Assembly: GCA_946410305.1 (NCBI GenBank)
Contig: CAMJZV010000009.1
Coordinates: 33,825-97,824 of the forward strand
Direction of reading: 5' to 3'
DNA from: an uncultured Prevotellaceae bacterium
GTDB lineage: Bacteria > Bacteroidota > Bacteroidia > Bacteroidales > Bacteroidaceae
DNA length: 64,000 nucleotides
The notes below the pieces were generated by a model, which worked only from the letters and a program-made list of their open reading frames with translations, did not search any database and had not been told where the DNA came from. Below, in pieces: positions 1 through 9,167 of the stretch (its first letter is position 1; every line of letters begins with the position of its first letter). A program made the translations under genes and the position numbers.

Positions 1-1849
1 TGTTCGCCAGTGACTTGCTATAGTTCAACATCATGCCCACACTGTACTGGTTCTCACGACTACCCTGCTCCGACGAGTTGGGAGCATCAAGGGTCAGCAG
101 GCGCCAGTCGTCAGTAGCGGGCAACTCACCGATGGCATGCGATCCATCAACGGCCCACTGTGGTCCCAGCCAGTCCAGACGGTAAAGATGGCTGTCATTA
201 TTGTTATAGTAATAGCCGATGCTCGCTCTGGGAGAGATAGAGAAGTGCTCCGTCAACCGTAAACGATAGGAAAGGTTACCTCCTATATTATAGTTATTGT
301 ACGGACTGTCACTATACTGGTTGCGCTGGTCGACAGTGCCCATCTTACAGATGGTATAGCGGTTCTGCGAGAAGCTATCGCTATTCCACTGGCGCTGTAG
401 ACTCATATCAAAGCCCATCTCCAGCTCATCACCCCACGGTAGTTTCACATCACAGCTCGTATCCCAACTCAATCGCAGGTAATCCTGCTTTGAAGAGTAG
501 GAGCTCCACGTATGGTTTACGCTGTCTTTCATCAGCTGGTCATTGGCAGTCAACGACCAACTGTCGCCCCAGTTCTTGTCATGGTTATATTCCATGGTAA
601 ACCAAGAATACAGATAAATCGGCTTACGGATATAGAACGTATTGTTAGCAGAAAGCTGGAAGGGGCGCCTATTACTCTGCGAACGCGACTGTCCGAAGGT
701 GCTGGCACCTGCCAGGAAGTTCTCACTCTGGCTTTCACTCTCCGAATATACATCCTGCCAGTTCAGTCTGAATCCAAAGTCGTTGGTGATGCGCTCTTCT
801 GGAGTATGTAGCGACCAATTGCCACCAATGGTCTTGAGGTCGCGATCACCAGAGGCCTGCGTACGGTCTTGTTCATTACCTTCACGGTCGTAGTCTATGT
901 ATTCGTTCAAGTTATTTACACCTCCAAACAACACTGCACGGGTCCGGTCGGTATAGCGTAATCCGAAGCCTCGAGCTTTGTAGCGATTGTCGCTGCCATA
1001 GCCTGCCTCTAAGTTAACGGTGCCACCTACCCTGTATTCTTTCTTCAGCACCACATCCATGGTATATTCCTTCTCCTCGACGTCACGTCCGAGGAACTCA
1101 CTCTTGGGTGTCCGCTTGTTGAACACCTGTACGTTCTTCACCGTATAGTATGGCAGGTTTTCGAGCATCATCTTGTTCTTACCTTTGAAGAAATCTGCAC
1201 CGTTGAGCGTCAGGTTCTCAATCTTCTTACCATTTACATAAATTTCACCATTATCCTTCAACTCTACGCCTGGTAGTTGTTTGATAAGTCCGTCAAGCAT
1301 TGAACCTTCAGGAATATTGAAGGCATCAGCATTGAAAACGATAGTATCACCCTTGTAAACCATCTTGACTTTCGTCGCCTTCACCACGACCTCCTGTAGG
1401 GAACCACCATCCTTGTCGTAGTTGCTGCGCTGAATGCGTTTCATGCGGATGGCCGGCACCTCAAAGTCACGGTTGCGGGCCACATACTTTATTTCGTAGT
1501 TCTTATAGGTAGTCTCATAGTCAGGATGTGTGGCCTTGATGATATACTTGGCAGGCTTGGCGGGAACCTCCAGGTAGTACTCCGAGGACTTAAAACCGCC
1601 ATAGCCGCCATTCTCAACGTGGGCAGAGTCGACGAGCGACGAGTCGGATCTCAGTACGACGACCTTTACATCAGGGATGTACGCTCGTGTGAAGGAGTCT
1701 GAGAGGTATCCCCACAGATACACCTTCTTCTCTTTCTTTTCTTTCTCTTTAGTTTCTTTGTTGACAGCAACAGAATCCTGCTGCTGAGCCATTGTATGAC
1801 CCGACAGCAGGACAAATAAAAGTAAAATGGTTGATAATTGTTTTTTCAT
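1..1849 (-). CDS. Outer-membrane beta-barrel protein, TonB-receptor-like (C-terminus cut by window edge)
   Basis: The start at 1849 gives a signal peptide (MKKQLSTILLLFVLLSGHTMA). A carboxypeptidase-regulatory-like beta-sandwich follows (around YLWGYLSDSFTRAYIPDVKV). Next comes a plug-like region with VVVKATKVKMVYKGDTIVF and LPGVELKDNGEIYVNGKKIE, and then a long alternating aromatic beta-barrel sequence that is still open at base 1. This order is typical of the OMP_b-brl_3-like family of Bacteroidota receptors, distinct from SusC. The frame is open for 616 codons without a stop. It lies 30 bp downstream of the duplicated-domain secreted protein and probably belongs to the sigma-factor operon. 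The substrate is unknown and no SusD partner is visible here. Confidence 0.8.
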   Translation of the reverse strand, partial: MKKQLSTILLLFVLLSGHTMAQQQDSVAVNKETKEKEKKEKKVYLWGYLSDSFTRAYIPDVKVVVLRSDSSLVDSAHVENGGYGGFKSSEYYLEVPAKPAKYIIKATHPDYETTYKNYEIKYVARNRDFEVPAIRMKRIQRSNYDKDGGSLQEVVVKATKVKMVYKGDTIVFNADAFNIPEGSMLDGLIKQLPGVELKDNGEIYVNGKKIENLTLNGADFFKGKNKMMLENLPYYTVKNVQVFNKRTPKSEFLGRDVEEKEYTMDVVLKKEYRVGGTVNLEAGYGSDNRYKARGFGLRYTDRTRAVLFGGVNNLNEYIDYDREGNEQDRTQASGDRDLKTIGGNWSLHTPEERITNDFGFRLNWQDVYSESESQSENFLAGASTFGQSRSQSNRRPFQLSANNTFYIRKPIYLYSWFTMEYNHDKNWGDSWSLTANDQLMKDSVNHTWSSYSSKQDYLRLSWDTSCDVKLPWGDELEMGFDMSLQRQWNSDSFSQNRYTICKMGTVDQRNQYSDSPYNNYNIGGNLSYRLRLTEHFSISPRASIGYYYNNNDSHLYRLDWLGPQWAVDGSHAIGELPATDDWRLLTLDAPNSSEQGSRENQYSVGMMLNYSKSLAN

Positions 1850-1879
1850 ATCCTGAATCAAAATCTGACTAATATCTGT

Positions 1880-3052
1880 CTATTTGACAACCTTGCGAGG
1901 CTGGTACTCAAAGAGGTTCTGGTTGGCTCGCAGTTGTTCAATGCTAAGGTTATGGAGTACGCTACCTTTCCAGTTAGCGCCCCAAGCATTGAAGGGTTCG
2001 CCCTCTGGTTCTATATAGGTAAAGGTCTTCACATCCAAAGGTATCGGGTCGAAAACCTTCAGATAGGCAATATAGTCGCCGGCATTCCCATCCATAAAGA
2101 ACATCTCGTTCTGTGGCACACCCTGCACTTCACGGAGCTTATACTGCCGACCAGCATCGTCGAGCAGCACGTCGCCTTTTTCATTACCCCAGAAGAATCC
2201 CCAATACTCGCGTGTCCAGTTCTGCTCACAGGCAATGGCCAAATAGGTAGCCTCTGGTGTAAGCCAGATAGCCATTGTGCCATCCTGCTGTGGTTTGATG
2301 AAATGGGCATCTGTGAGTACTTTCCAGGTATTCCAGTTCTGCATGTCATAGGGCTTATCCTCGCTGAGATGTTCCTGGAGCTGGCGAGGCTGATGGAACT
2401 GCGGTTTCACGTCGTAGTCAAAGCCAACTCCTGCCCATCCACTGTTGTTCTGCTGTCTGAGGCTCACCTTATTACCCACCAGATACCAGTTGGGTATACC
2501 AAAGATAACAACATCTTTCGTACTTTCTGGCAGTGGCGGGAAGAAGATTTTCAGGTCTATCACATCACCCTTCTTCGCTTTCACGCTGAAATGCTTACGG
2601 AAGGTATCGGGTTCCGTACGACGTATACGATACTGTATACCCGTCTCGTAATCCACAAGACAGGTCTCCTCTGATGTCAGCCACAGATGAGTCACCTCGT
2701 CAGCAGGCATACGGAAGTAGCAGTGCATCACCGTTTCTCCACCTTCTGCCGTCAGTCGCCAACTCATAGGCATATAAGGCTGGTCGTCAAGGGACATATT
2801 GGCGACTTCAGGGAAGAGCTGCAGATAGTCTTTGATGACTGTCACGTTCTTGGCTTCGCAGTTGTCCTTGATCCAGTCGTTGTTCGTAGAGTGCCAGACA
2901 GCAGAAGTCTTCTTGTTCTTTTTATCCATGTTAACCTCTGGACGGGGAACAAAAACGCCTGTACTGGAGGCCAGCACTTTCATTGCTTGTTCTTGCGCCT
3001 GCATCGAAAGACAGGCAATAGCCATCAGGCTAAGGGCTACTATACGTTTCAT
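1880..3052 (-). CDS. Secreted protein with a duplicated domain, function unknown
   Basis: 390 aa with a clear signal peptide (MKRIVALSLMAIACLSMQAQ). I see two diverged copies of one unit, roughly residues 98-180 and 240-350. Each has a W-L-T-(S/P)-E stretch followed by a D-x-x-G-x-Q-Y-x-x-R hairpin (VDYETGIQYRIRR and LDDAGRQYKLRE) and a proline-rich exit. Between them is a linker with PNWYLVGNKVSLRQQ. No catalytic motif is recognised, and the pattern suggests tandem beta-sandwich domains. Its ATG overlaps the stop of the preceding membrane protein by 4 bp (ATGA), so the two are translationally coupled. It sits in the ECF sigma operon upstream of a beta-barrel receptor, so a periplasmic or surface role linked to that receptor is a guess. 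Confidence 0.6.
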   Translation of the reverse strand: MKRIVALSLMAIACLSMQAQEQAMKVLASSTGVFVPRPEVNMDKKNKKTSAVWHSTNNDWIKDNCEAKNVTVIKDYLQLFPEVANMSLDDQPYMPMSWRLTAEGGETVMHCYFRMPADEVTHLWLTSEETCLVDYETGIQYRIRRTEPDTFRKHFSVKAKKGDVIDLKIFFPPLPESTKDVVIFGIPNWYLVGNKVSLRQQNNSGWAGVGFDYDVKPQFHQPRQLQEHLSEDKPYDMQNWNTWKVLTDAHFIKPQQDGTMAIWLTPEATYLAIACEQNWTREYWGFFWGNEKGDVLLDDAGRQYKLREVQGVPQNEMFFMDGNAGDYIAYLKVFDPIPLDVKTFTYIEPEGEPFNAWGANWKGSVLHNLSIEQLRANQNLFEYQPRKVVK

Positions 3053-3921
3053 ATTTCTCTCGGGGTTTTGTTAATACTCTTTGTATGCATGAGTTCATCG
3101 CGATAATCTTGATAACAGGCAGACGACTCCTTGGTGCCTAAAGGCGCATGAGTACCGTAGAGCAGTATCTTGCCGTTCACACGCTCGGCAATCCAACGGT
3201 ACTGCAATTGCTGACGCATGTCCTTCAGTTCGAAGAAGAACTGCTGATGTGAGAAACTCAGCAGATAGCCTGGTGTCTCGTCACTATAACAGCAAGCCAC
3301 CTGCAAGAGTCGTCCGAAGACATCTATCTCCTTATTGTCTGGGAACACATATACGCTAGACACTACATTGCTTCCTGCTGGTTGTGTACATTCCAGTTCT
3401 CCCTGTTTCACATGGTTATAAGCTGCCATCTTGGCAATGAATTCATCCACGCGAGCAGGGTTCTGGTAAGGCAAGGTGTCCTTCGTCAGCTCAGCAGAAG
3501 CATAATGCAGATGATGATCGTCCTCTGGTTCTACCGTCGGAATTACGGGGACAGTTTTTTGATTCTGCTTAGAATCATGCAACTTGTTCTGATTATTCTT
3601 CTGAGATATTACAATCTTTTCTTCCCTAGGCTCTTCTTGGGTTGTGACAACTGACGTCTGTTGGGGTTCCATCTTTGCCACTACCTTGGGAGCTGTCGGC
3701 ATCCTCTCTTCTATCGGCATCATTGTCACCCCTATACCTATTATCAATAAAACGCTAGCGGCTGCAGCCACCCACCACCAACGACGAACAGGACGAGTCA
3801 TGGGAGGATTCGTCTTCCGCTCCATGTTGTTCATGAAGCCAGCTGGCAGCTGTGGAGTGTCGGCATATTTCCGACGTAGCGCCTCACGCAGATCCGTGTC
3901 TTTATATCGTTCGTTCTTCAT
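3049..3921 (-). CDS. Single-pass membrane protein after an ECF sigma factor (possible anti-sigma-like protein)
   Basis: 290 aa. The N-terminal 45 residues are charged and cytoplasmic-looking (LREALRRKYADTPQLPAGFMNNM), followed by one transmembrane segment at about residues 48-68 (WWWVAAAASVLLIIGIGVTMM). A K/Q/E/P-rich linker and a globular C-terminal domain follow. This is the topology of Bacteroidota anti-sigma factors and of the hypothetical proteins that commonly follow ECF sigma genes, but I see no FecR signature. The start lies inside the 3' end of the sigma gene (20-bp overlap) and the stop overlaps the next gene by 4 bp, so three genes form one tight operon. The anti-sigma role is inferred from topology and position only. 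Confidence 0.6.
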   Translation of the reverse strand: MKNERYKDTDLREALRRKYADTPQLPAGFMNNMERKTNPPMTRPVRRWWWVAAAASVLLIIGIGVTMMPIEERMPTAPKVVAKMEPQQTSVVTTQEEPREEKIVISQKNNQNKLHDSKQNQKTVPVIPTVEPEDDHHLHYASAELTKDTLPYQNPARVDEFIAKMAAYNHVKQGELECTQPAGSNVVSSVYVFPDNKEIDVFGRLLQVACCYSDETPGYLLSFSHQQFFFELKDMRQQLQYRWIAERVNGKILLYGTHAPLGTKESSACYQDYRDELMHTKSINKTPREI

Positions 3922-4468
3922 CTTTCAACTTTTTATATAGCTTCTTTCTCGTTCTGTACAGGCGATTGGCCAGTACCCCAGCCTCAACACCCATGATGTA
4001 AGCGATCTCTGTCAGTGGACGGTCTTCGTAGTAGTAGAGCGTCAGCAACATCCTTTCATCAGCAGGCAGCTTGTCTACCATCTGCATCAGTTGCTCAATA
4101 CGCTCTTCGCGACCTGTCGACAGTTCTGCCTCCAGTTCCTCGTCGCTGATGTCCTTTTGTCCCATCCCTGCATCATCCAAAGATACTATCAACGGACTAT
4201 TGCGTTTCAAGAAGTCCAGCGTCAGTCGGTAGGCAATGCGACAGAGCCAGGTGGAGAGTGAGCTTCGCCGTGAGTCATAGCTATCGATATGACTGAAGGC
4301 CCGCATCAACGTGTCCTGCGTCAGTTCCTGAGCATCCATCACATCAGGCACCAGTTTCACGATCATGGCAAAGATACGCTGAGCATAGCGACCGACCATC
4401 TCTGTCTGCCCCTCATGGCGTCCACTGCGAACAGCCTCCACGATGTCTTTCTCTGTTAGAGCACTCAT
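3902..4468 (-). CDS. RNA polymerase sigma-70 factor, ECF type
   Basis: 188 aa, the usual size for an ECF sigma factor. Region 2 is visible as QELTQDTLMRAFSHIDSYD followed by LSTWLCRIAYRLTLDFLKR (about residues 52-95). Region 4 is visible as LPADERMLLTLYYYEDRPL then EIAYIMGVEAGVLANRLYR, the helix-turn-helix (about residues 135-180). The gene heads a compact unit with a membrane protein, a duplicated-domain secreted protein and a beta-barrel protein. This suggests cell-envelope signalling unrelated to or only loosely tied to the xylan genes upstream. No copy of the 21-bp-period xylan operator is found in its upstream region (4469-4553). Confidence 0.93.
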   Translation of the reverse strand: MSALTEKDIVEAVRSGRHEGQTEMVGRYAQRIFAMIVKLVPDVMDAQELTQDTLMRAFSHIDSYDSRRSSLSTWLCRIAYRLTLDFLKRNSPLIVSLDDAGMGQKDISDEELEAELSTGREERIEQLMQMVDKLPADERMLLTLYYYEDRPLTEIAYIMGVEAGVLANRLYRTRKKLYKKLKDEERTI

Positions 4469-4497
4469 CAGTGATTCAGTTCTACTAGTTATACGAC

Positions 4498-4532
4498 AAG
4501 TTGAGGGAAATATCTTGCATTCCCCTCAACTT
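4498..4532. terminator. Hairpin between CE15 and the sigma operon
   Basis: 10-bp stem AAGTTGAGGG / CCCTCAACTT with a 15-nt loop. It lies after the CE15 stop (4554) and before the sigma start (4468). The T-run follows it on the plus strand, while on the minus strand the run is on the upstream side. It is therefore not an ideal intrinsic terminator for the minus-strand CE15 transcript, though it may still act as an end point or RNA-stabilising hairpin. Confidence 0.5.
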
Positions 4533-4553
4533 TTTTCTTATAATTAAGATTTT

Positions 4554-5741
4554 TTAAAGATCCTCGACTCTTCTTACGTTGACTGTATCAGCTGAACGAC
4601 CTAAGAGGAAGCGGTCTATAAAAGCCTGAACTTCTGGCCATTGAGTCTGCGGCAACTGGCAATGACCATGGTTACCAACAATGCTCCAACCCATACGGTC
4701 GGCAATACCGAAGCGTTCCCAAACTTTCAAGGCTGCCTGAGCAGAAGGTAGCATAGAACCATCAGCCAGCCACTCGAAATCAGGATTACCCAACAACAGT
4801 AGTGCACGTGGACATACCATCGCACACAACTCGTGTTGGTCGTAAGGCAAGCGGTAGACGCTGTCACCATGGAAGTTCTCTTTCTGGCTCTCTAGGAACC
4901 AGTGGTAGTCGGTCTTATCAATATCCTCCAAATTCTTACCAGCCAGTGTCGATTCATGCGACTTACGCCATGCAGCAGCACCGCCACCACCAGGTTCCTG
5001 AGCAATGGTCAGCGCGATGCGCTCATCGAAAGCACCACAGTAGAGTGCCATCTTACCAGCATACGAGCAACCTGTCACGCCAATGCGCTTGGTATCTATT
5101 TTTGTCACTTCCGGCCCCAACTGCTGCAGACCATCAATCAGACGACTCATACCCCATGCCCACTCACTATAGGCTCCATTGTCCTTCAACTGAGGATACA
5201 GGCGGTCGAAGTGATGCTCACCACGGTCGTGGTGCTTGCCAAACTGTTTATAGTCATTGACTTGTGCAGAAGTAAAAGTTGTGGTAGCAATGGGTCTGTC
5301 TTCAAAGAGCTGACGTGGAATGGCAATCATATCCGTGCCAATCATCAGTGCATAGGGAGCCTCCCCAACCTTAGGATAGCGGATGACAGACCTCAGCGTC
5401 AGCGTCTCCTGACCAACGGTCACATCGACAATCAGTGTGTCACCATCCATGCGAGCCTTCACCTGACTGGCCTCCACAGTAGGTTTGGTACCGATACCAT
5501 AGTGCTGAATCATCTGTCCGATATCACTACGGCGCTTGGCCCAACCTTTAAACTTCTTGACGTCCCCCAAAGCATCGGGCAGTTCACGAATAACAGGCAA
5601 CTGGTCAGCAGCAGGCATGGAGGGTGCTGCAAACTTACTGCCTGTATTCTCTACGTCATAGACAAGCGGCAGTTCATTTTTTTGTGCTGACGCTGCAGTC
5701 ATTGTCAGCAGCGCCAGCAAGGTCATAATAGTCTTCTTCAT
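4554..5741 (-). CDS. CE15-like 4-O-methyl-glucuronoyl methylesterase
   Basis: 395 aa with a signal peptide (MKKTIMTLLALLTMTAASAQ). The alpha/beta-hydrolase nucleophile elbow is GVTGCSYAGK (Ser about 226). It is followed by FDERIALTIAQEPGGGGAAAW, the hallmark CE15 stretch with an acidic residue, and a C-terminal GNHGHCQLP that supplies the catalytic His (about 360). CE15 enzymes cleave the ester between methyl-glucuronic acid on xylan and lignin alcohols. The Arg usual in the fungal GCSRxGK motif is Tyr here, which may mark a bacterial subgroup. It lies 65 bp downstream of GH3 and is the last gene of the operon starting at 12881. Its product would feed the GH115 alpha-glucuronidase encoded in another operon of the locus. 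Confidence 0.82.
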   Translation of the reverse strand: MKKTIMTLLALLTMTAASAQKNELPLVYDVENTGSKFAAPSMPAADQLPVIRELPDALGDVKKFKGWAKRRSDIGQMIQHYGIGTKPTVEASQVKARMDGDTLIVDVTVGQETLTLRSVIRYPKVGEAPYALMIGTDMIAIPRQLFEDRPIATTTFTSAQVNDYKQFGKHHDRGEHHFDRLYPQLKDNGAYSEWAWGMSRLIDGLQQLGPEVTKIDTKRIGVTGCSYAGKMALYCGAFDERIALTIAQEPGGGGAAAWRKSHESTLAGKNLEDIDKTDYHWFLESQKENFHGDSVYRLPYDQHELCAMVCPRALLLLGNPDFEWLADGSMLPSAQAALKVWERFGIADRMGWSIVGNHGHCQLPQTQWPEVQAFIDRFLLGRSADTVNVRRVEDL

Positions 5742-5806
5742 AGCTGTGTGTTGTTATTGAAGATTAGATATGTGTTGATAATATAAGTTAGTGTATTCGT
5801 TAGTTA

Positions 5807-8215
5807 TCAGTCGGTGACTTTCACTTCTGAGAAGTAGCGGTCTCGCAGTGGTTTAGTCACCTTCTCACCCTTCAGCGTGATATCCTGTTCCAAACGGATG
5901 TCAGCCGACGAAGCACCTACCTTGACGGTGTATGTTCCAGGCTGGACATTCCACTGGCGTTGTCCCTCATGGGTGTAATAGCCGAACTGGTCGGTATAAA
6001 GTTTCAACTCCACACGCTTGGTTTGACCAGGTTCCAAAGCAACACGGGCAAAGCCCTGCAACTGAATAGGACGCAGCGGCTGGTCATCAGCCGTAGGTGA
6101 CAGATATACCTGTGCAATCTCCGTAGCGGCTACCTTACCCGTATTCTTCACCTCGAACGATACCTTAATATAATCTGTGCTGACACGAGCAGACTGATCC
6201 ATCAGCAGGTGCTTGTATTCAAAGGTGGTATAGCTCAAACCAAAGCCGAAAGGCCACTGAATTTGACTATTTGACAATTTACTATTTGCATAATTATAGC
6301 ATACTGGTTCATAGAGCTCTTCTTTAGGATAGCAGACAGACAGTTTAGCAGATGGCGACACCTTACCATAGAGGATGTCTGCTACAGCATGACCTCCTTC
6401 CTCACCAGGATACCATGCCTGGATGACGGCAGCACAGCGCTCGGCAAGGTCACCGATAACCTGAGCACGGCCACCAAACAGTACCAAGATGACGGGCTTG
6501 CCAGTAGCCAGCAATGCCTCGACATACTCCTGCTGCTTACCGGGCAGGCGCAATCCCTGACGGTCGCGGTTCTCACCGCAAAGCATCACGTTCTCACCCA
6601 TGGCGGCGATGATCACATCGGCAGAGTCGGCCATAGCCAGTGCTTCTTCCTTGTTGGCCTTCTCACCAGAGTTCACCTTACGATGCAGCAGCGGATATTC
6701 CCAAGAGCGTTTGTCACCGACATGCGAGAACTTCGTCTCTATCTCCTCCGTCCAGTCACAGCCTCTTGAATAGAAAATATTGACACTGTCGGGCTTGTGG
6801 TTCTGCAGGCCCTCCAACAGGGTGATGACATGCGGATGGTCGAGGTCCTCTTCCATCTTCTTCCAGAAGAAGGTCATCGATGGGAACGAGTAGTCGCCAC
6901 ACATAGCCCACATCGAGTTAGCGTTAGGACCAGTGACGAGAATCTTCTTGGCTGTTGGCTCTTCGCTGTCAGCAGTTGGCTTAACCAGTGGCAGGATGCT
7001 GCTGTCATTCTGCAGGAGTACAACACTCTCTACAGCAATGTCATAGGCAGTCTTACGTTCCTCAGGGGTATCGAGCACAATCTTCTCCGTGCTGTACAGA
7101 TAAGGTTTTTCGTCGAACAGTCCGGCACGGAACTTATAGCGCAGCACGTCTTTTACAGCACGCTCCAAAGTCTCAGGCTTCACGAGTCCAGAGTCAAGCG
7201 CCTCCTGCAGGTACTGGTAGTTAGCACCGAAGGGAAAGTCAACATCATTACCGCCATTAATAGCTGCAGCTGCCTTCAATACCTCAGGAGCGACTGTAGC
7301 CTCACCCTTTTGGGGGAGGTTGGAGGGGGTTAACTGGTCAATAGCCGTATAGTCGCTGACCACCATACCATCGAAGCCTAGGTAGCCACGCAGGATGTCG
7401 TTGAGTATAGTACTATCACCCACACAGGTCAGCTTGTTACCCTTCATAGCATGGTAGCCAGGCATGACAGCCTTACTGCCTGCCACACGAATCATGGTCT
7501 CGTGGGGGAGCAGAATCTCCTCCATCAGCTCTTTCTCGTCGGCATCGCCACCACCGCCATAGCCGAGGTAGTGCTTGGAACAGGCACCGACACCCTTACG
7601 AAGGTCACCCTGTTGCAGACCCTTGACAAAGGCTGTACCCATCACTGCTGACAGGTAGCCATCCTCGCCATACGACTCTTCCAAGCGGTTGAACGAGGGA
7701 TTACGGACTACGTCAACCATTGGCGATAACGACAGGATGCCACCCATCTTACGCATCTGGGTAGCCGTCTGGCGCGTCTTCAGCTCCGCCAGTTCAGGAT
7801 CAAATGAACATGCCTGACCAATCTGCTGCGGATAGATGGTAGAGCCCTGTGTATTGATACCCGAAAGAACCTCCTCATGGAACAGTGCCGGGATACCATT
7901 GGGCGTATGGTGCATCAACCAGTCCTGAACGGCAGCCACCATATCACGCACCACATTCGGGTCGCGTGGCTTCTGGAAGGCATACTGCGAGAAGTGGCCA
8001 ATGCCAAATGGAATTAGCTCACGGCACTTCACAGTATCCAACTGGCCCTGCTCGTCGAAGAGTTCTTCCATATACATACTCTTCAACTGGGCAATACGCT
8101 CCTCTTGCGGCATCTTCTGATACAGCTCGTTTACCTGCTGTTCAACATTCATATCGGGGGCTGTCTGACAGCCAGCCAATAGTGCGGTCATGCACGTCAT
8201 AATGAATCCTCTCAT
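5807..8215 (-). CDS. GH3 lipoprotein, beta-glucosidase/beta-xylosidase family
   Basis: 802 aa. A short lipoprotein signal ends at LLAGC (Cys 16), so the enzyme is probably membrane-anchored. GH3 features in order: RLEESYGEDGYL, KGVGACSKHYLGYG, the nucleophile region GFDGMVVSDYTAID (Asp about 288), the second alpha/beta domain with AMGENVMLCGENRDRQGLRLPG, and the C-terminal fibronectin-III-like domain ([12 protein letters not shown], then VKNTGKVAATEIAQVYLSP). Probable role: hydrolysis of xylo- or gluco-oligosaccharides in the periplasm. Residues about 295-311 (LTPSNLPQKGEATVAPEV) are encoded by a GC-rich repeat inserted in frame, and the NSKLSNSQIQ loop comes from an AT-rich repeat. The start directly abuts the preceding esterase stop (8216). 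Confidence 0.9.
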   Translation of the reverse strand: MRGFIMTCMTALLAGCQTAPDMNVEQQVNELYQKMPQEERIAQLKSMYMEELFDEQGQLDTVKCRELIPFGIGHFSQYAFQKPRDPNVVRDMVAAVQDWLMHHTPNGIPALFHEEVLSGINTQGSTIYPQQIGQACSFDPELAELKTRQTATQMRKMGGILSLSPMVDVVRNPSFNRLEESYGEDGYLSAVMGTAFVKGLQQGDLRKGVGACSKHYLGYGGGGDADEKELMEEILLPHETMIRVAGSKAVMPGYHAMKGNKLTCVGDSTILNDILRGYLGFDGMVVSDYTAIDQLTPSNLPQKGEATVAPEVLKAAAAINGGNDVDFPFGANYQYLQEALDSGLVKPETLERAVKDVLRYKFRAGLFDEKPYLYSTEKIVLDTPEERKTAYDIAVESVVLLQNDSSILPLVKPTADSEEPTAKKILVTGPNANSMWAMCGDYSFPSMTFFWKKMEEDLDHPHVITLLEGLQNHKPDSVNIFYSRGCDWTEEIETKFSHVGDKRSWEYPLLHRKVNSGEKANKEEALAMADSADVIIAAMGENVMLCGENRDRQGLRLPGKQQEYVEALLATGKPVILVLFGGRAQVIGDLAERCAAVIQAWYPGEEGGHAVADILYGKVSPSAKLSVCYPKEELYEPVCYNYANSKLSNSQIQWPFGFGLSYTTFEYKHLLMDQSARVSTDYIKVSFEVKNTGKVAATEIAQVYLSPTADDQPLRPIQLQGFARVALEPGQTKRVELKLYTDQFGYYTHEGQRQWNVQPGTYTVKVGASSADIRLEQDITLKGEKVTKPLRDRYFSEVKVTD
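6257..6294 (-). repeat. AT-rich word repeat inside GH3
   Basis: On the coding strand the words AATAGTAAAT and AATAGTCAAAT follow each other and encode the loop N-S-K-L-S-N-S-Q-I-Q. The loop lies between conserved GH3 segments, just before WPFGFGLSYTTF. Similar words occur at gene junctions elsewhere in the window. Confidence 0.5.
7299..7331 (-). repeat. GC-rich palindromic repeat inserted in frame in GH3
   Basis: On the coding strand it has C-rich and G-rich arms around an AAAAGGG core: CCCCCTCC, then CCTCCCCC, AAAAGGG and TGAGGC. It resembles the repeats at 29940-30084 and 35138-35221. It encodes L-T-P-S-N-L-P-Q-K-G-E-A just after the nucleophile segment. Confidence 0.6.
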
Positions 8216-9118
8216 TTATTTATCGAATAAGTCGTTCTTCTCAATAGTCCAGTCCTTACGCTTCAGGATTTCGCAGTCTTTACCACGGAACATCTTGGCA
8301 GCCTGCTTGTCACCCTTCAACTGCCACTGCAGCCATGCCAGAGCCACCACGCTGAACTCACCACCATGAGGTTGGCGATAGGTACCACCGTGACCCACGG
8401 GGAAGTTGACAGCACAAGCGGGCACGTGGTCAATGAGGTGGAAGTCATCCATACCGTTCTCGTAGGCGATGTCTGTCTTGCCACCCAGCAGGTACATGAT
8501 GGGCGTATGAATCTCCTTCAGCTTCTCCTTTGGAGGCATAGGCATACCTCCTACAGCCTGGGCAGCATTGGAACGCTTGAACAGGCCACTGTTGCAGATC
8601 ATCAATACCGACACACGAGGGTCAGCACAGTTGAACAGTGTCTGTAAACCACCACACGACATACCCGACAGGCAGATATGCTTGGTGTCTATCTTATTAT
8701 AATAAGGTGAGTTCTTGTCCTGGTTCTGTGCGAAGACCCAGTCAATGCTCTCTATCTGCTGCTGTGTGGTCGACATCGGACCGCGATAGGCCTCTTCTTC
8801 CATAGGGATATAGCCTGTAGCCACCACGATGAAGCCATAGCTAGCAATCTCGTTAAGGAACTTGAAGTGCTCCCAGGGTGAGTTGGTGCAGGCACCGTTA
8901 CCCCAAACGAGAACAGGCAGCGGATTCTTCTTGTTGAACTTCGACAGGTCCTGCGGCACAAAGACGGTATGAGCCTGCAAGCCTGGCACCTCGGTCATGA
9001 TAGCCTTATAAGGACCCTGACCACCGTCTTCTACAACCTTTGATTTCAATGCGTCGCCCTGCGCCATAGCCAATGCGGCCATGCACAGCATACATACTGA
9101 TAAGAGAATCTTCTTCAT
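8216..9118 (-). CDS. Secreted alpha/beta-hydrolase, probable xylan-related esterase
   Basis: The start is taken at 9118 because MKKILLSVCMLCMAALAMAQ is a proper signal peptide; an in-frame ATG at 9160 would add 14 unneeded residues. The mature protein is about 280 aa. The fold is indicated by the PLPVLVWGNGACTNSPWEHF oxyanion-hole region, the nucleophile elbow LSGMSCGGLQ (G-x-S-x-G), ILGG-like strand MYLLGGKTD with an acidic residue, and a His in FPVGHGGTYRQPHGG. Family assignment within the alpha/beta hydrolases is uncertain: acetyl-xylan or feruloyl esterase is inferred from the neighbours. The stop directly abuts the GH3 start. Upstream lies a 257-bp gap with a gene relic. Confidence 0.7.
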   Translation of the reverse strand: MKKILLSVCMLCMAALAMAQGDALKSKVVEDGGQGPYKAIMTEVPGLQAHTVFVPQDLSKFNKKNPLPVLVWGNGACTNSPWEHFKFLNEIASYGFIVVATGYIPMEEEAYRGPMSTTQQQIESIDWVFAQNQDKNSPYYNKIDTKHICLSGMSCGGLQTLFNCADPRVSVLMICNSGLFKRSNAAQAVGGMPMPPKEKLKEIHTPIMYLLGGKTDIAYENGMDDFHLIDHVPACAVNFPVGHGGTYRQPHGGEFSVVALAWLQWQLKGDKQAAKMFRGKDCEILKRKDWTIEKNDLFDK

Positions 9119-9167
9119 AAGTATTACTTTTGCTAATAGTTTCTTTAATAACGTTGACAAAGCCCGT

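Noticed and set aside
4469..4553. A seventh xylan operator before the sigma operon
   Set aside because: No TGnnAC pair with a 21-bp period and correctly spaced TAnnTTTG was found.
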